A DNA stretch of 64,000 nucleotides from Pararhizobium gei. Lineage in GTDB: Bacteria; Pseudomonadota; Alphaproteobacteria; Rhizobiales; Rhizobiaceae. The DNA lies in NCBI RefSeq assembly GCF_029223885.1, contig NZ_CP119409.1:1700001-1764000 (forward strand), read 5' to 3'. Positions 25,867 through 35,109 of the stretch are shown here, in pieces. The notes under the pieces were generated by a model that was not told the origin of the DNA, searched no databases, and worked only from the letters and a program-made list of their open reading frames with translations. The position numbers and the translations under genes are program-made. Each line of letters begins with the position of its first letter. Positions within the stretch are counted from its first letter, which is position 1.

Positions 25867-27357
25867 TCAGCCGTTGCTGGCTAGCACCGAGAGCTTCAAA
25901 CCAGCCGTTTCGCCATTTTTGTCAAGGAGACGGGTCGGGTAGTCGCCGGTGAAATAATGGTCAGTGAACTGCGGCCGCGCATTGTTGCGGTCCTCGCCGC
26001 CGACAGAGCGGTATAGCCCGTCGATGGTCAGGAATTCAAGAGAATCGGCACCGATATAGTTCGCCATGGCCTTGATGTCATTGTATTGGTTTGCCAATAG
26101 CTTTTCGGCATTCGGCGTATCGATCCCGTAAAAATCCGGATAGAAGATCATCGGGCTGGCGACGCGCACATGAACTTCGGTCGCTCCGGCATCCCGGATC
26201 ATCTGGACAATCTTCAGCGAGGTCGTGCCGCGCACGATGGAATCATCCACCAGAACGACGCGCTTGCCCTCGATCATCGCGCGGTTGGCCGAATGCTTCA
26301 GCTTGACCCCGAAGGCGCGAATCTGTTGCGTGGGCTCGATGAAGGTTCGGCCGACATAGTGGTTGCGGATGATGCCGAGTTCGAAGGGAATGCCGCTTGC
26401 CTGCGCATAGCCGATCGCAGCCGGCGTACCGCCATCCGGAACCGGAACGACCACATCCGCTTCGACAGGGGATTCCTTGGCGAGATTGATGCCCATATTC
26501 TTGCGCGCAACATAGACGTTTCGACCGCCGACGACCGAATCCGGCCGGGCGAAATAGACATATTCGAACAGGCAGAGGCGCTCGGCCTGAGGCTTCGCCG
26601 GCTTGCGGGCGTCGATTTCGATGGAGCCGTCGGGCTGGATTTCGCAGATGATGACTTCGCCATTCTCGACATCGCGGACGAATTTTGCGCCGATGATGTC
26701 GAGCGCGCAGGTTTCCGAGCAGAAGATCGGCTTGCCGTCGAGTTCGCCCATGACCAGCGGCCGGATGCCGGTGGGATCGCGGGCGGCGATCAGCTTGGTG
26801 CGGGTCATGGCCACCATGGAATAGCCGCCTTCCATCTGCCGGATGGCGTCGATGAAGCGGTCCGCGGTCGAGGTGTGGCGCGAGCGGGCGATGAGGTGAA
26901 GAACGACCTCGGTGTCCGACGTCGACTGACAGATGGCGCCGGTGGCGATGATCTGGCGGCGCAGTGTCAGGCCATTGGTGAAATTACCGTTATGGGCAAT
27001 GGCGATGCCCCCGACTTCCAATTCCGCAAACAGTGGCTGGACGTTGCGCAGCGCCACCTCGCCGGTGGTGGAATAGCGCGTGTGGCCGATGGAGATGGTT
27101 CCTGGAAGTTTCGCCAGGATCGCGGGGTCCGTATAATGGTCGCCGACGAGGCCCATGCGCTTTTCAGTGTAAAACTGCTTGCCGTCGAACGTCACGATCC
27201 CGGCTGCTTCCTGGCCGCGATGCTGTAGTGCGTGCAGGCCAAGCGCCGTCAGCGTCGCCGCGTCGGGATGCCCGAGAATGCCGAACACGCCGCATTCTTC
27301 GTGCAGTGTATCGCCATCCATCTCGTCTTCGATTTCTGCGGCTTGCAAATGGGTCAT
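25867..27357 (-). CDS. purF: Amidophosphoribosyltransferase
   Basis: First committed step of purine synthesis: transfers ammonia from glutamine to PRPP. The 496-residue enzyme has an N-terminal propeptide ending before C22 (EECGVFGILG), the glutamine amidotransferase domain, then the phosphoribosyltransferase domain with VVLVDDSIVRGTTS (PRPP loop) about residues 360-375. The start ATG at 27357 has AAAGG upstream and gives the normal propeptide length; the frame is open beyond it but has no homology-like character. Separate from cvpA by a terminator hairpin, so it should have its own promoter. Confidence 0.96.
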   Translation of the reverse strand: MTHLQAAEIEDEMDGDTLHEECGVFGILGHPDAATLTALGLHALQHRGQEAAGIVTFDGKQFYTEKRMGLVGDHYTDPAILAKLPGTISIGHTRYSTTGEVALRNVQPLFAELEVGGIAIAHNGNFTNGLTLRRQIIATGAICQSTSDTEVVLHLIARSRHTSTADRFIDAIRQMEGGYSMVAMTRTKLIAARDPTGIRPLVMGELDGKPIFCSETCALDIIGAKFVRDVENGEVIICEIQPDGSIEIDARKPAKPQAERLCLFEYVYFARPDSVVGGRNVYVARKNMGINLAKESPVEADVVVPVPDGGTPAAIGYAQASGIPFELGIIRNHYVGRTFIEPTQQIRAFGVKLKHSANRAMIEGKRVVLVDDSIVRGTTSLKIVQMIRDAGATEVHVRVASPMIFYPDFYGIDTPNAEKLLANQYNDIKAMANYIGADSLEFLTIDGLYRSVGGEDRNNARPQFTDHYFTGDYPTRLLDKNGETAGLKLSVLASNG

Positions 27358-27472
27358 CGCTGTTGGCCTTTGTTTAAACGGCTGGAAGGCGTTTCGCATG
27401 TGGTATCGGGTGTTCCGTCCTTCAAGCCGACGGGGCCTGAGGGTTTCACATATCATCATTGCAAAATTGACA

Positions 27473-27492
27473 GAGCCCGCCGGAGCGGGCCC
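27473..27492 (-). terminator. cvpA terminator
   Basis: On the minus strand GCCCGC, a 4-base loop and GCGGGC form a stem about 20 bases after the cvpA stop, followed by TGTCAATTTT. It separates cvpA from purF. Confidence 0.55.
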
Positions 27493-27511
27493 TCATTCCT
27501 GTAGTCGGCCC

Positions 27512-28129
27512 TTAGCCGTTCGTTGGCGCGGCGCCATTCGTGGCGGGCGTTTCTTCTGCCGGAGGCTGCGTGGTGGTGCCTGCCGGGGCATCGCCCTCGC
27601 CTTCGCCTGTCGTATCCTTGCCGCGCAGACGATCGAGGATGGTCGCGTCGGCATTTTCAGGCAGCAGCGCGATCAGCTTGCCGCCGAGATTGTCGAGCAA
27701 CGGCTTGGATTTCGCCGTTGTCACCCAGGCTGGCTGCTGTTGCGGTGCGACCAGCCAGTTGAAGAACAGCATGGCGACGACGACGAGCAGCACGCCGCGG
27801 GCAACCCCGAACAGGAAGCCGAGCGTTCGGTCGAGCGCGCCGATCCGGCTGTCGATGATGAAATCCGCAAGCCGCATGGTGATGAAGGAAATGATGATGA
27901 GAGCGATCAGGAACACAACGCCCGCAGAGCCGATCATCGCGACCGTATCGCTGGTGGTGTAGTTCTTCGCATAGGGCAGGAGATACGGGTAGAGGAAATA
28001 GGCAGCAGCAGCCGCGCCCACCCAACTGGCGACCGACAGCACTTCCCGCGAGAAGCCGCGGACCATCGCCAGGATGGCCGAAAAAAGCGCGACGCCAAGC
28101 ACGATACCGTCGAGAATTGTAATGGGCAT
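27512..28129 (-). CDS. cvpA: CvpA family protein
   Basis: A 205-residue inner-membrane protein of the colicin V production family. It starts ITILDGIVLGVALFSAILAMVRGFSREVLSV, the family's hallmark, with four membrane helices up to about residue 130, then a Pro/Ala/Glu/Thr-rich tail. CvpA affects envelope integrity and purine metabolism in other bacteria; here it neighbours purF as in many genomes. It is followed by a hairpin terminator before purF. Confidence 0.93.
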   Translation of the reverse strand: MPITILDGIVLGVALFSAILAMVRGFSREVLSVASWVGAAAAAYFLYPYLLPYAKNYTTSDTVAMIGSAGVVFLIALIIISFITMRLADFIIDSRIGALDRTLGFLFGVARGVLLVVVAMLFFNWLVAPQQQPAWVTTAKSKPLLDNLGGKLIALLPENADATILDRLRGKDTTGEGEGDAPAGTTTQPPAEETPATNGAAPTNG

Positions 28130-28269
28130 ATTGTCCTACTCCGAAACCGCTACAAGGCGCTCCACGCTGATTGCCGCGAACCATATATCATCACGCCGCA
28201 GGCGTCTTTCGATGGTCCATCGTTGAACACTGTTTTCATCGAAATTCGCCGTTTTTAGGCAGCGCTTTC

Positions 28270-29673
28270 CTAGTCGTCGTCTTCAGCCGTCTTCAGGGCG
28301 GCCTTCGAACCGGCGATCCGCGCCACCAGATCCGGCAGGCTCTCCATTTCGCTCCAGCTCATACCGCTGGCCTTCGGCATGTCGGCGGAGGCAGACGGCA
28401 GTACCGCTTGTGAAAAGCCGAGTTTTTCGGCTTCCTTGAGGCGCTGGCCGGTATGGGCAACCGGCCGGATGGCACCGGACAGGCTGACTTCGCCGAAATA
28501 GACGCAATCGGAGGGAAGGGCAAGACCGGCAAGCGACGAAACCAGCGCAGATGCGACGGCCAGATCGGCTGCCGGCTCGGAAATCCGGTAGCCGCCGGCG
28601 ACATTGAGGTAAACGTCGTGTTGACCGAGCCGCACGCCGCAATGCGCCTCGAGCACCGCGAGAATCATCGACAGCCGCGCGCCGTCCCATCCGATGACGG
28701 CGCGGCGCGGTGTGCCGAGCGATGTCGGCGCCACCAGCGCCTGCACTTCCACCAGCACAGGCCGCGTACCTTCCATGCCGGCAAAGACGGCGGCGCCCGG
28801 CGATTTCGAATTGCGCTCGCCGAGGAAAAGCTCCGATGGATTGCTGACCTCCCGCAGGCCCTTGTCCGACATTTCGAAGACTCCGATTTCGTCGGTCGGC
28901 CCGAAGCGGTTCTTCACCGTGCGCAGGATGCGGTAGTGATGGCCGCGGTCGCCTTCGAAATAGAGAACGGCATCGACCATGTGTTCGACGACGCGGGGTC
29001 CGGCAATCTGGCCGTCCTTGGTGACGTGGCCGACGAGAACGATCGCCGCCCCCGTCTGTTTGGCAAAGCGGATCATCGCCTGGACACCGGTCCTGACCTG
29101 CGTCACCGTGCCCGGCGCCGAATCGGCCGTGTCGCTCCACAGGGTCTGGATCGAATCGATGATCGCCAGATCCGGCCGCTTGCCCTCGCCAAGTGTCGCC
29201 AGAATGTCCTCGACATTGGTTTCGGCCGCCAGCAGCACACCGGTGTCGGCGGCATCCAGGCGCTGGGCGCGAAGGCGGACCTGGGCGACTGCCTCTTCGC
29301 CGGACACGTAGATGACCCTGTGCCCGCGCCGCGACAGGGCCGCCGCCGCCTGCATCAGCACCGTCGATTTGCCAATGCCTGGATCACCGCCGATCAGCAC
29401 GGCCGATCCCCGCACGAAGCCGCCGCCTGTGGCACGGTCGAGTTCGGAAATGCCGGTCTCGATGCGCGGCGCGTCCTCGGTTTCACCGGACAAAGTGGTC
29501 AACGCCACCGGCCGGCCCTTTTTCGGCGTCCGGCCCGGCCCGGCGCCGATGCCGCCCATCGGGTCTTCCTCCACGATGGTGTTCCACTGGCCGCAGCCCT
29601 CGCACTTGCCGACCCAGCGGGCGTGAACGGTGCCGCAGTTCTGGCAGATGAATTGTGTCCGGGCTTTCGCCAT
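28270..29673 (-). CDS. radA: DNA repair protein RadA
   Basis: RecA-like helicase that processes recombination intermediates. The 467-residue protein has the zinc finger CQNCGTVHARW..CEGCG (C10, C13, C24, C27), Walker A GGDPGIGKST (about residues 95-104), the RadA motif KNRFG and a C-terminal Lon-protease-like domain. The start ATG at 29673 gives the canonical MAKART zinc finger beginning; the frame is open 93 codons further upstream, but that extension is Arg-rich and not RadA-like. It sits between the GGDEF gene and cvpA in the leftward block. Confidence 0.95.
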   Translation of the reverse strand: MAKARTQFICQNCGTVHARWVGKCEGCGQWNTIVEEDPMGGIGAGPGRTPKKGRPVALTTLSGETEDAPRIETGISELDRATGGGFVRGSAVLIGGDPGIGKSTVLMQAAAALSRRGHRVIYVSGEEAVAQVRLRAQRLDAADTGVLLAAETNVEDILATLGEGKRPDLAIIDSIQTLWSDTADSAPGTVTQVRTGVQAMIRFAKQTGAAIVLVGHVTKDGQIAGPRVVEHMVDAVLYFEGDRGHHYRILRTVKNRFGPTDEIGVFEMSDKGLREVSNPSELFLGERNSKSPGAAVFAGMEGTRPVLVEVQALVAPTSLGTPRRAVIGWDGARLSMILAVLEAHCGVRLGQHDVYLNVAGGYRISEPAADLAVASALVSSLAGLALPSDCVYFGEVSLSGAIRPVAHTGQRLKEAEKLGFSQAVLPSASADMPKASGMSWSEMESLPDLVARIAGSKAALKTAEDDD

Positions 29674-29824
29674 CAGATCTCGCTTTCGGATTTTAGCCGG
29701 ATGTCTCCGGAGAGCTGCGCGCCAAGGGAAGCCGACGCTACAGCGTCTTACAACAAAGATTGGCCGCCATGGAAGCGTTCTCTCTTTGTTCCAGGAAAAA
29801 CCTGCAGTTCGCCTGCAAAAAATG

Positions 29825-30997
29825 TCAGGATTTTTTGGACACCAGTTGCAGGACCGGCGTGAGCGGTTGCTTTTCAGGTTTCGGCAGGACCTGATTTCGG
29901 CCTGCTTTCTTGGCGGCATACAGGGCCTTGTCCGCGCGGGCGATGGCGTCATGGACCGAGTGATCGTTCGAGGTCATCACATCCACGCCAAAACTCGCGG
30001 TGATCGACAGCGATTCGTGGCCTGCCGGCCAGCCCGCTTCGGCGATTGCGACACGAATGGTGTTGGCGATGGCATAGGCGCTTTGATGGGAGCAGTCCGG
30101 GAGATGGATCACGAACTCCTCTCCTCCAAATCGTGCGATCGCGGTGGATTGCCCAAGCATCGTGCGCATCATCTGGGCTACGCCACGCAACACGTCGTCG
30201 CCGACCGCATGGCCGAATGTATCGTTCACGCTCTTGAAATGGTCGATGTCGCAGGTGACGACAGCGGCCGGGCGGCTCCTGTCGGTGCCGACAGCCCTTT
30301 CGAAACCGCGGCGATTGAGCAATCCTGTCAGCGCATCCCGTTCGGCGGCGTCGCGATAATGCAAGACGACATTGACCGTGACGGCAGCCAGCGCCGTCAG
30401 GGCGAGCAGGAGGCCGCCGACCATGGCCGTGACCTGCATGACGAAGGCATAGGGCGAGGTGACGAAACTCTCCAGCGTTCCGCTCGATTGCGCCAGTATG
30501 AAAATGATATTGCGCACAACCGCCTCGCCGACAACCAGCGATGCCACGAGGATCAACGCCCGGTCGACGCCGTGTCGAGCACTGTTTCGCACGGTGATGA
30601 GCGGAATGGCCAGCAGGTAAGAGCAGGTGAGGTCGCTGATCAGCAGTTCGGCCTGAAGATCGCGGCGCACCGCGACGATATAGACGAGAATGGCGAAGCC
30701 GAGCACGCAGGCACCGACCCGGTGCTGAAGCTGCAGACGTTTGCCGAAATGGACGAGAACAGCCTGACCGTAGAAAAAGAAGGCCGTCAGGAACAATATC
30801 TCTGCCAGGATCGCCTGTGCCACCACCGGCATGAGGCCCGTCAGGAATTGAACGCTGAAGGCGGCGGAAGCCGAGAGATAGCCGCACCCCCAGGAGAGAG
30901 CGGTTTTCGATCCGTAGCGCCAGACGATCAGGAAGGCGACGCCGAAAAGGGCCATCATGACCGGTAGCAGGAATGCGAATTGTTCGCCTGACGCCAT
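29825..30997 (-). CDS. membrane diguanylate cyclase (GGDEF)
   Basis: A 390-residue protein with several N-terminal membrane helices (about residues 1-200) and a C-terminal GGDEF domain. The active site reads RFGGEEF (about residues 288-294), an active variant, and the ALTGLLNRRGFERA segment marks the domain start; KADKALYAAKKAGRNQV is the usual end. It should make cyclic di-GMP in response to an unknown membrane signal. It is placed between alr and radA and probably a lineage insertion into an otherwise conserved order. Confidence 0.92.
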   Translation of the reverse strand: MASGEQFAFLLPVMMALFGVAFLIVWRYGSKTALSWGCGYLSASAAFSVQFLTGLMPVVAQAILAEILFLTAFFFYGQAVLVHFGKRLQLQHRVGACVLGFAILVYIVAVRRDLQAELLISDLTCSYLLAIPLITVRNSARHGVDRALILVASLVVGEAVVRNIIFILAQSSGTLESFVTSPYAFVMQVTAMVGGLLLALTALAAVTVNVVLHYRDAAERDALTGLLNRRGFERAVGTDRSRPAAVVTCDIDHFKSVNDTFGHAVGDDVLRGVAQMMRTMLGQSTAIARFGGEEFVIHLPDCSHQSAYAIANTIRVAIAEAGWPAGHESLSITASFGVDVMTSNDHSVHDAIARADKALYAAKKAGRNQVLPKPEKQPLTPVLQLVSKKS

Positions 30998-31101
30998 AGC
31001 CTCTCACCATCGCTGCCCGTCACGGCTCCTACGCCGCGTGAGGGATTGCTCTGGTGCTTTATGACCTGAAAATCTTTAAGATTTCGCGCGGTCGCCCCTG
31101 T

Positions 31102-32265
31102 CTATTCGGCTTCGATATAGGCGCGATCGTACCGCTGTCCGAGGCTGGTCAGCATTTCGTAGCCGATCGTGCCGCCGGCGCGGGCGACGTCGTCTATGGC
31201 GATGTTTTCACCGAACAGCTCGATGTAATCGCCGGGCCTTGCCGCATTGACGGGAAGGTCGGTGACGTCGAAGAGGCTCAGGTCCATCGTCACCCGACCC
31301 AGATGGGCGACCTTATGGCCGTGCAGGAATCCATAGGCGCCCGACGGCGTGGCCTGGCGCAGCGCGACGCCACCTCCGGACACGGATCGGTGATAGCCGT
31401 CGGCGTAGCCGATGGCGACGATGGCGACACGGCTGTCGCGGGCAAACTGCGCCGAGGCGCCGTAGCTTGCCGTGTCGCCTGTCCTGACATCGCGGATCTG
31501 CAGGATGCGGGCCTCGGAGGTCACGACCGGCTTCATCATGTTCGGAGCACCGTTGACAGCTTCGCCACCATAAACCGCGATGCCGGGCCGGGTCATGTCA
31601 AAATGGTATTCTGATCCGAGATGGATGCCGGCCGAGTTGGCCAAGCTTGATTCCACACCTTCGAAAGCAGCGGTAACCGCTCGAAATGATTCGAGTTGGC
31701 GACGGTTCAGCGGATGTGCCTGATCATCGGCGCAGGCGAGGTGGCTCATCACCAGTATGGGCGAGAAACTGGCCGGACGCGCCGGGTCGTTCGCCAGCAT
31801 CAGCGCTTCCTTCATGCTCAGACCCAGCCGGTTCATGCCCGTATCGACATGCAGCACGCAGGGGTGATCGCCGCGCTCCGACAGCGCCGACATGAAGAAG
31901 GCAAGCTGTTCCTCGGAGTTTATGATCGGCACGAGGCCGTTGTCGAAGAACAGGTGCTCGTTGCCGGGCCACATGCCCGCCAGGATATAGATGCGGCCGT
32001 CCGGCACCAGGGGGCGAAGTTCGGCGCCTTCTTCCGCATTGGCCACGAAGAAATCCCGCGCGCCAGCTGCATAGAGCGTCTCCGCGGCCGGTTCGATACC
32101 GATGCCATAGGCGTTGGCCTTCAGGATCGCCGCAGCCCGCGCCGTGCCGGACAATTTGTCCATTGTGCGCCAATTGTCGGCAAGGGCGCCGAGATCGATG
32201 ATCAGGCGATTGGAAGCGGCATCGAAACCGGCAAGCGCGGCGGAGGTGTCATCTGAATCGGTCAT
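31102..32265 (-). CDS. alr: Alanine racemase
   Basis: PLP enzyme making D-alanine for peptidoglycan. The 387-residue protein has the PLP Lys K49 in AAILKANAYGIG and the catalytic Tyr in GDTASYGASAQF (about residue 270), plus FVANAEEGAELR and DTGMNRLG. The start ATG at 32265 is used; the frame is open 12 codons upstream. It lies in the leftward housekeeping block between terC and the GGDEF gene. A terminator for terC stands before it, so it likely has its own promoter. Confidence 0.95.
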   Translation of the reverse strand: MTDSDDTSAALAGFDAASNRLIIDLGALADNWRTMDKLSGTARAAAILKANAYGIGIEPAAETLYAAGARDFFVANAEEGAELRPLVPDGRIYILAGMWPGNEHLFFDNGLVPIINSEEQLAFFMSALSERGDHPCVLHVDTGMNRLGLSMKEALMLANDPARPASFSPILVMSHLACADDQAHPLNRRQLESFRAVTAAFEGVESSLANSAGIHLGSEYHFDMTRPGIAVYGGEAVNGAPNMMKPVVTSEARILQIRDVRTGDTASYGASAQFARDSRVAIVAIGYADGYHRSVSGGGVALRQATPSGAYGFLHGHKVAHLGRVTMDLSLFDVTDLPVNAARPGDYIELFGENIAIDDVARAGGTIGYEMLTSLGQRYDRAYIEAE

Positions 32266-32331
32266 GGCGACAGGGATACAGCCAAGGCGCGCCGGCTGCA
32301 ATTGCTTCTTCGTCGACCGGGAGCGTGTCCT

Positions 32332-32363
32332 TAAAAAACAAGGCGGCGCCCCTGGGCGCCGCC
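32332..32363 (-). terminator. terC terminator
   Basis: On the minus strand GGCGGCGCCC, a short loop and GGGCGCCGCC form a 9-10 bp GC stem, followed by TTGTTTTTTAA. A textbook intrinsic terminator 20-odd bases after the terC stop. Confidence 0.85.
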
Positions 32364-32386
32364 AAACAAACCTGCGGAACGGGATA

Positions 32387-33031
32387 TTACATGAAGGTGG
32401 ACATCAGCACCGGTTCCACCTCCATGAAGCCTTCGTAGATCATTTTCAGCGCCACGAAGAAAATGATCGCCAGACCGACATAGGAAATCCAGTGGTAGCG
32501 GTGCAAGAGCTTGGCAATGAAGGACGCGGCAAGGCCCATCAGCGCGATGGAGATTACGAGGCCGAGGATGAGGATATTGGGATGCTCGCGCGCGGCACCT
32601 GCAACGGCGAGTACATTGTCGAGCGACATCGAAATGTCGGCCACGACGATCTGCAGGGCGGCCTGTTTCAGGGTTTTGCGCGGGCCCTTGCTGCCAATGG
32701 TCCCGTCCTTGTCCACGTCCTCGCCGGACAGCGTTTCTATGCTCTCGGACTCTTCCTTGGCGGTGGTGCGCAGTTCGCGCCACATCTTCCAGCAGACCCA
32801 CAGAAGGAGAATGCCGCCGACCAGAAGCAATCCGAGAATTTCGAGAAGCTGCGTGGTCAGAAGCGCGAAGATGATGCGCATGACAGTTGCGGCTGCAATG
32901 CCGATCATGATCGCCTTGTTGCGCTGATCCTTGGGCAGGCCGGCAGCCGCCAGGCCGATGACGATGGCATTGTCGCCGGCAAGCACAAGATCGATCGCAA
33001 GCACTTGCAGCAGCGCGATTAAGGCATCCAT
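32387..33031 (-). CDS. TerC family membrane protein
   Basis: A 214-residue inner-membrane protein of the TerC family, linked in other bacteria to tellurite resistance and manganese export during metalation of secreted enzymes. Two conserved acidic repeats are present: LAIDLVLAGDNAIVIGLA near the N-terminus and VVADISMSLDNVLAVAGAA near residue 135, separated by a charged loop. I looked for the yybP-ykoY manganese riboswitch upstream but could not find its consensus. It sits between dnaB and alr. Confidence 0.9.
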   Translation of the reverse strand: MDALIALLQVLAIDLVLAGDNAIVIGLAAAGLPKDQRNKAIMIGIAAATVMRIIFALLTTQLLEILGLLLVGGILLLWVCWKMWRELRTTAKEESESIETLSGEDVDKDGTIGSKGPRKTLKQAALQIVVADISMSLDNVLAVAGAAREHPNILILGLVISIALMGLAASFIAKLLHRYHWISYVGLAIIFFVALKMIYEGFMEVEPVLMSTFM

Positions 33032-33051
33032 GAAACGATTTCCCCCAGTAA

Positions 33052-33080
33052 CGAAAAGGCACGGCGGCGATGGTGCCGTG
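33052..33080 (-). terminator. possible dnaB terminator
   Basis: On the minus strand CACGGC, a 9-base loop and GCCGTG are followed by CCTTTTCG, between the dnaB stop and the terC start. It could end the dnaB transcript or attenuate terC. The stem is short. Confidence 0.35.
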
Positions 33081-33166
33081 ACGAATACAATGTCCCCCGA
33101 TTAACGGTAAACCTGCAACTTTGCAATGTGGCGCGGAGCCGCAAAACGGGCAAAAAAACACATTCG

Positions 33167-34666
33167 TCAGTGCTCGTACTGGGTGAACGAGGGGTCTGCG
33201 AGGTCGGTGAAGCGCGTGAATTCCGCCTGGAAAGCGAGCTTCACGGTTCCTGTGGGGCCGTGACGCTGCTTGGCGATGATCACGTCGGCGGTGCCCTTGA
33301 CGGCTTCGAACTTCTGTTTCCACTCTTCGTATTTCGGGTCGAATTCGTCGCGCGGTTCCATGTTCTTCACATAATATTCCTCTCGGAACACAAAGAGCAC
33401 GACGTCGGCGTCCTGCTCGATCGAGCCGGATTCCCTGAGGTCGGAAAGCTGTGGACGTTTGTCCTCCCGGCTTTCCACCTGACGGGAGAGCTGCGAGAGC
33501 GCAATGATCGGCACATTCAGTTCCTTGCCGAGCGCCTTCAGGCCGGTGGTGATCTGGGTAATTTCCTGGACGCGGTTGTCGCTCGATTTGCCCGACCCGG
33601 TCATCAGCTGGATATAATCCACCACCAGGCAGTCGAGGCCGCGCTGGCGCTTCAGGCGGCGCGCACGGGCTGAAAGCTGCGCGATCGAGATGCCGCCGGT
33701 CTGGTCGATATAAAGCGGCACCTTCTGCATGTGCTGCGAGCAGGCTACCAGTTTCTCGAAGTCCTGCTCGGAAATGTCGCCACGCCGAATCTTGGAGGAG
33801 GAGACCTCCGTCTGCTCGGAAATGATACGGGTCGCCAACTGTTCCGAGGACATTTCCAACGAGTAGAAACCGACGACGCCGCCGTTCTTCGCCTTCATCG
33901 AGCCGTCCGCCTGCACTTCGCCTTCGTACGTGGCGGCGATATTATAGGCGATATTGGTGGCAAGCGAGGTCTTGCCCATGCCCGGACGTCCGGCAAGAAC
34001 GATCAGGTCGGAGCGCTGCAACCCGCCCATCCGGCCGTCGAGCGAGTGGATGCCCGTCGAGATGCCCGACAACGAGCCATCCCGTTCGAAGGCCTGGCCT
34101 GCCATGTCGATGGCCAGCGCCACGGCATCGTTGAAAGCCTGGAATCCGCCGTCGTAGCGGCCGGTTTCGGCCAGCTCGAACAGACGCCGTTCGGCGTCTT
34201 CGATCTGGCTCTGCGGCGGCATGTCGAGCGGCGCATCATAGGCGATGTTGACCATGTCTTCGCCGATGGTGATCAGCGAGCGCCGCAAAGCCAGGTCGTA
34301 GATGGCGCGGCCGTAATCTTCCGCATTGATGATCGACACCGCTTCGGCGGCAAGACGAGCCAGATATTGCGCGACCGTCATGTCGCCGACCTTTTCGTCT
34401 GCCTTCAGAAAGGTCTTGATGGTCACGGGGTTTGCAGTCTTGCCCATGCGGATGATGTCGCCCGCGACTTCGAAGATCTTCCGGTGCAGCGGCTCATGAA
34501 GATGCACGGGCTTGAGGAAGTCCGAGACGCGGTAGAAGGCATCGTTGTTGACCAGGATGGCGCCGAGAAGCGCCTGCTCGGCTTCAAGATTGTTGGGGGC
34601 TTCGCGATAGGTTGCGTCGCCCTGATCTTTCGCCATAGGTACAATTCTCCGCGCAGCTTCGTTCAT
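33167..34666 (-). CDS. dnaB: Replicative DNA helicase DnaB
   Basis: Hexameric helicase that opens the fork during chromosome replication. The 499-residue protein has the N-terminal helical domain with NNLEAEQALLGAILVNNDA, a linker, and a RecA-like ATPase domain with Walker A GRPGMGKTS (about residues 222-230), LEMSSEQLATR and the DnaB motif DYIQLMTGSG. ATG 34666 is used; ATG 34636 is possible. It heads the leftward block. It carries no intein. Confidence 0.96.
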   Translation of the reverse strand: MNEAARRIVPMAKDQGDATYREAPNNLEAEQALLGAILVNNDAFYRVSDFLKPVHLHEPLHRKIFEVAGDIIRMGKTANPVTIKTFLKADEKVGDMTVAQYLARLAAEAVSIINAEDYGRAIYDLALRRSLITIGEDMVNIAYDAPLDMPPQSQIEDAERRLFELAETGRYDGGFQAFNDAVALAIDMAGQAFERDGSLSGISTGIHSLDGRMGGLQRSDLIVLAGRPGMGKTSLATNIAYNIAATYEGEVQADGSMKAKNGGVVGFYSLEMSSEQLATRIISEQTEVSSSKIRRGDISEQDFEKLVACSQHMQKVPLYIDQTGGISIAQLSARARRLKRQRGLDCLVVDYIQLMTGSGKSSDNRVQEITQITTGLKALGKELNVPIIALSQLSRQVESREDKRPQLSDLRESGSIEQDADVVLFVFREEYYVKNMEPRDEFDPKYEEWKQKFEAVKGTADVIIAKQRHGPTGTVKLAFQAEFTRFTDLADPSFTQYEH

Positions 34667-35109
34667 GGCTCTCGTCTCTCTTCGTCTTCTGGTGCGGACA
34701 TGCGTGCGCGGAAATTGCCTGCGCGGTCAAGAGCGTTGCGGCAACAGGTTCTGGTCGCGGTGTTCCGCAGCCAGGCCGTCACCGTTGTTCACAGGCCGCT
34801 GTGCAATTCGGCCGTAAATCTTGCACCGCTGCCATTTCCGCTTGACCGGCGAATCGCCGGCGGTAAGGCCGTCATCCTATCGCTTTTGCGGCGCATGTTC
34901 ACTCTCCGCCTTGCTTGACAACGAAGACCGGTCGACTAACTAGGAAAAGCGAGCGTGCCACCAACATGCGAAGAGGCAGGACATGCTGAAAACCGCCATC
35001 GACCGCGATCTGTTCGGTTCCACGCTCGAAATTTAATCGGCTGAAGACTTGCACCGGCGTGACGGGATGTGCTTGTCATAGCGCCGCAATCGGGCGGGAG
35101 TAATGGCCG
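34667..35109. other. intergenic region between dnaB and the efflux genes
   Basis: 443 bases between divergent starts; it must hold the dnaB and efflux promoters. A consensus-like TTGACA occurs at 34915-34920 on the plus strand but no good -10 follows it. No regulator gene, RNA or repeat is recognised here. Confidence 0.5.

Noticed and set aside
28453..30967. Two long plus-strand frames opposite radA and the GGDEF gene
   Set aside because: Shadows of well-supported genes on the minus strand; no ribosome binding sites or family features.
33032..33166. Possible yybP-ykoY manganese riboswitch before terC
   Set aside because: Only a GGGGGA-like stretch was found; the paired helices and conserved loop of that class are not visible.
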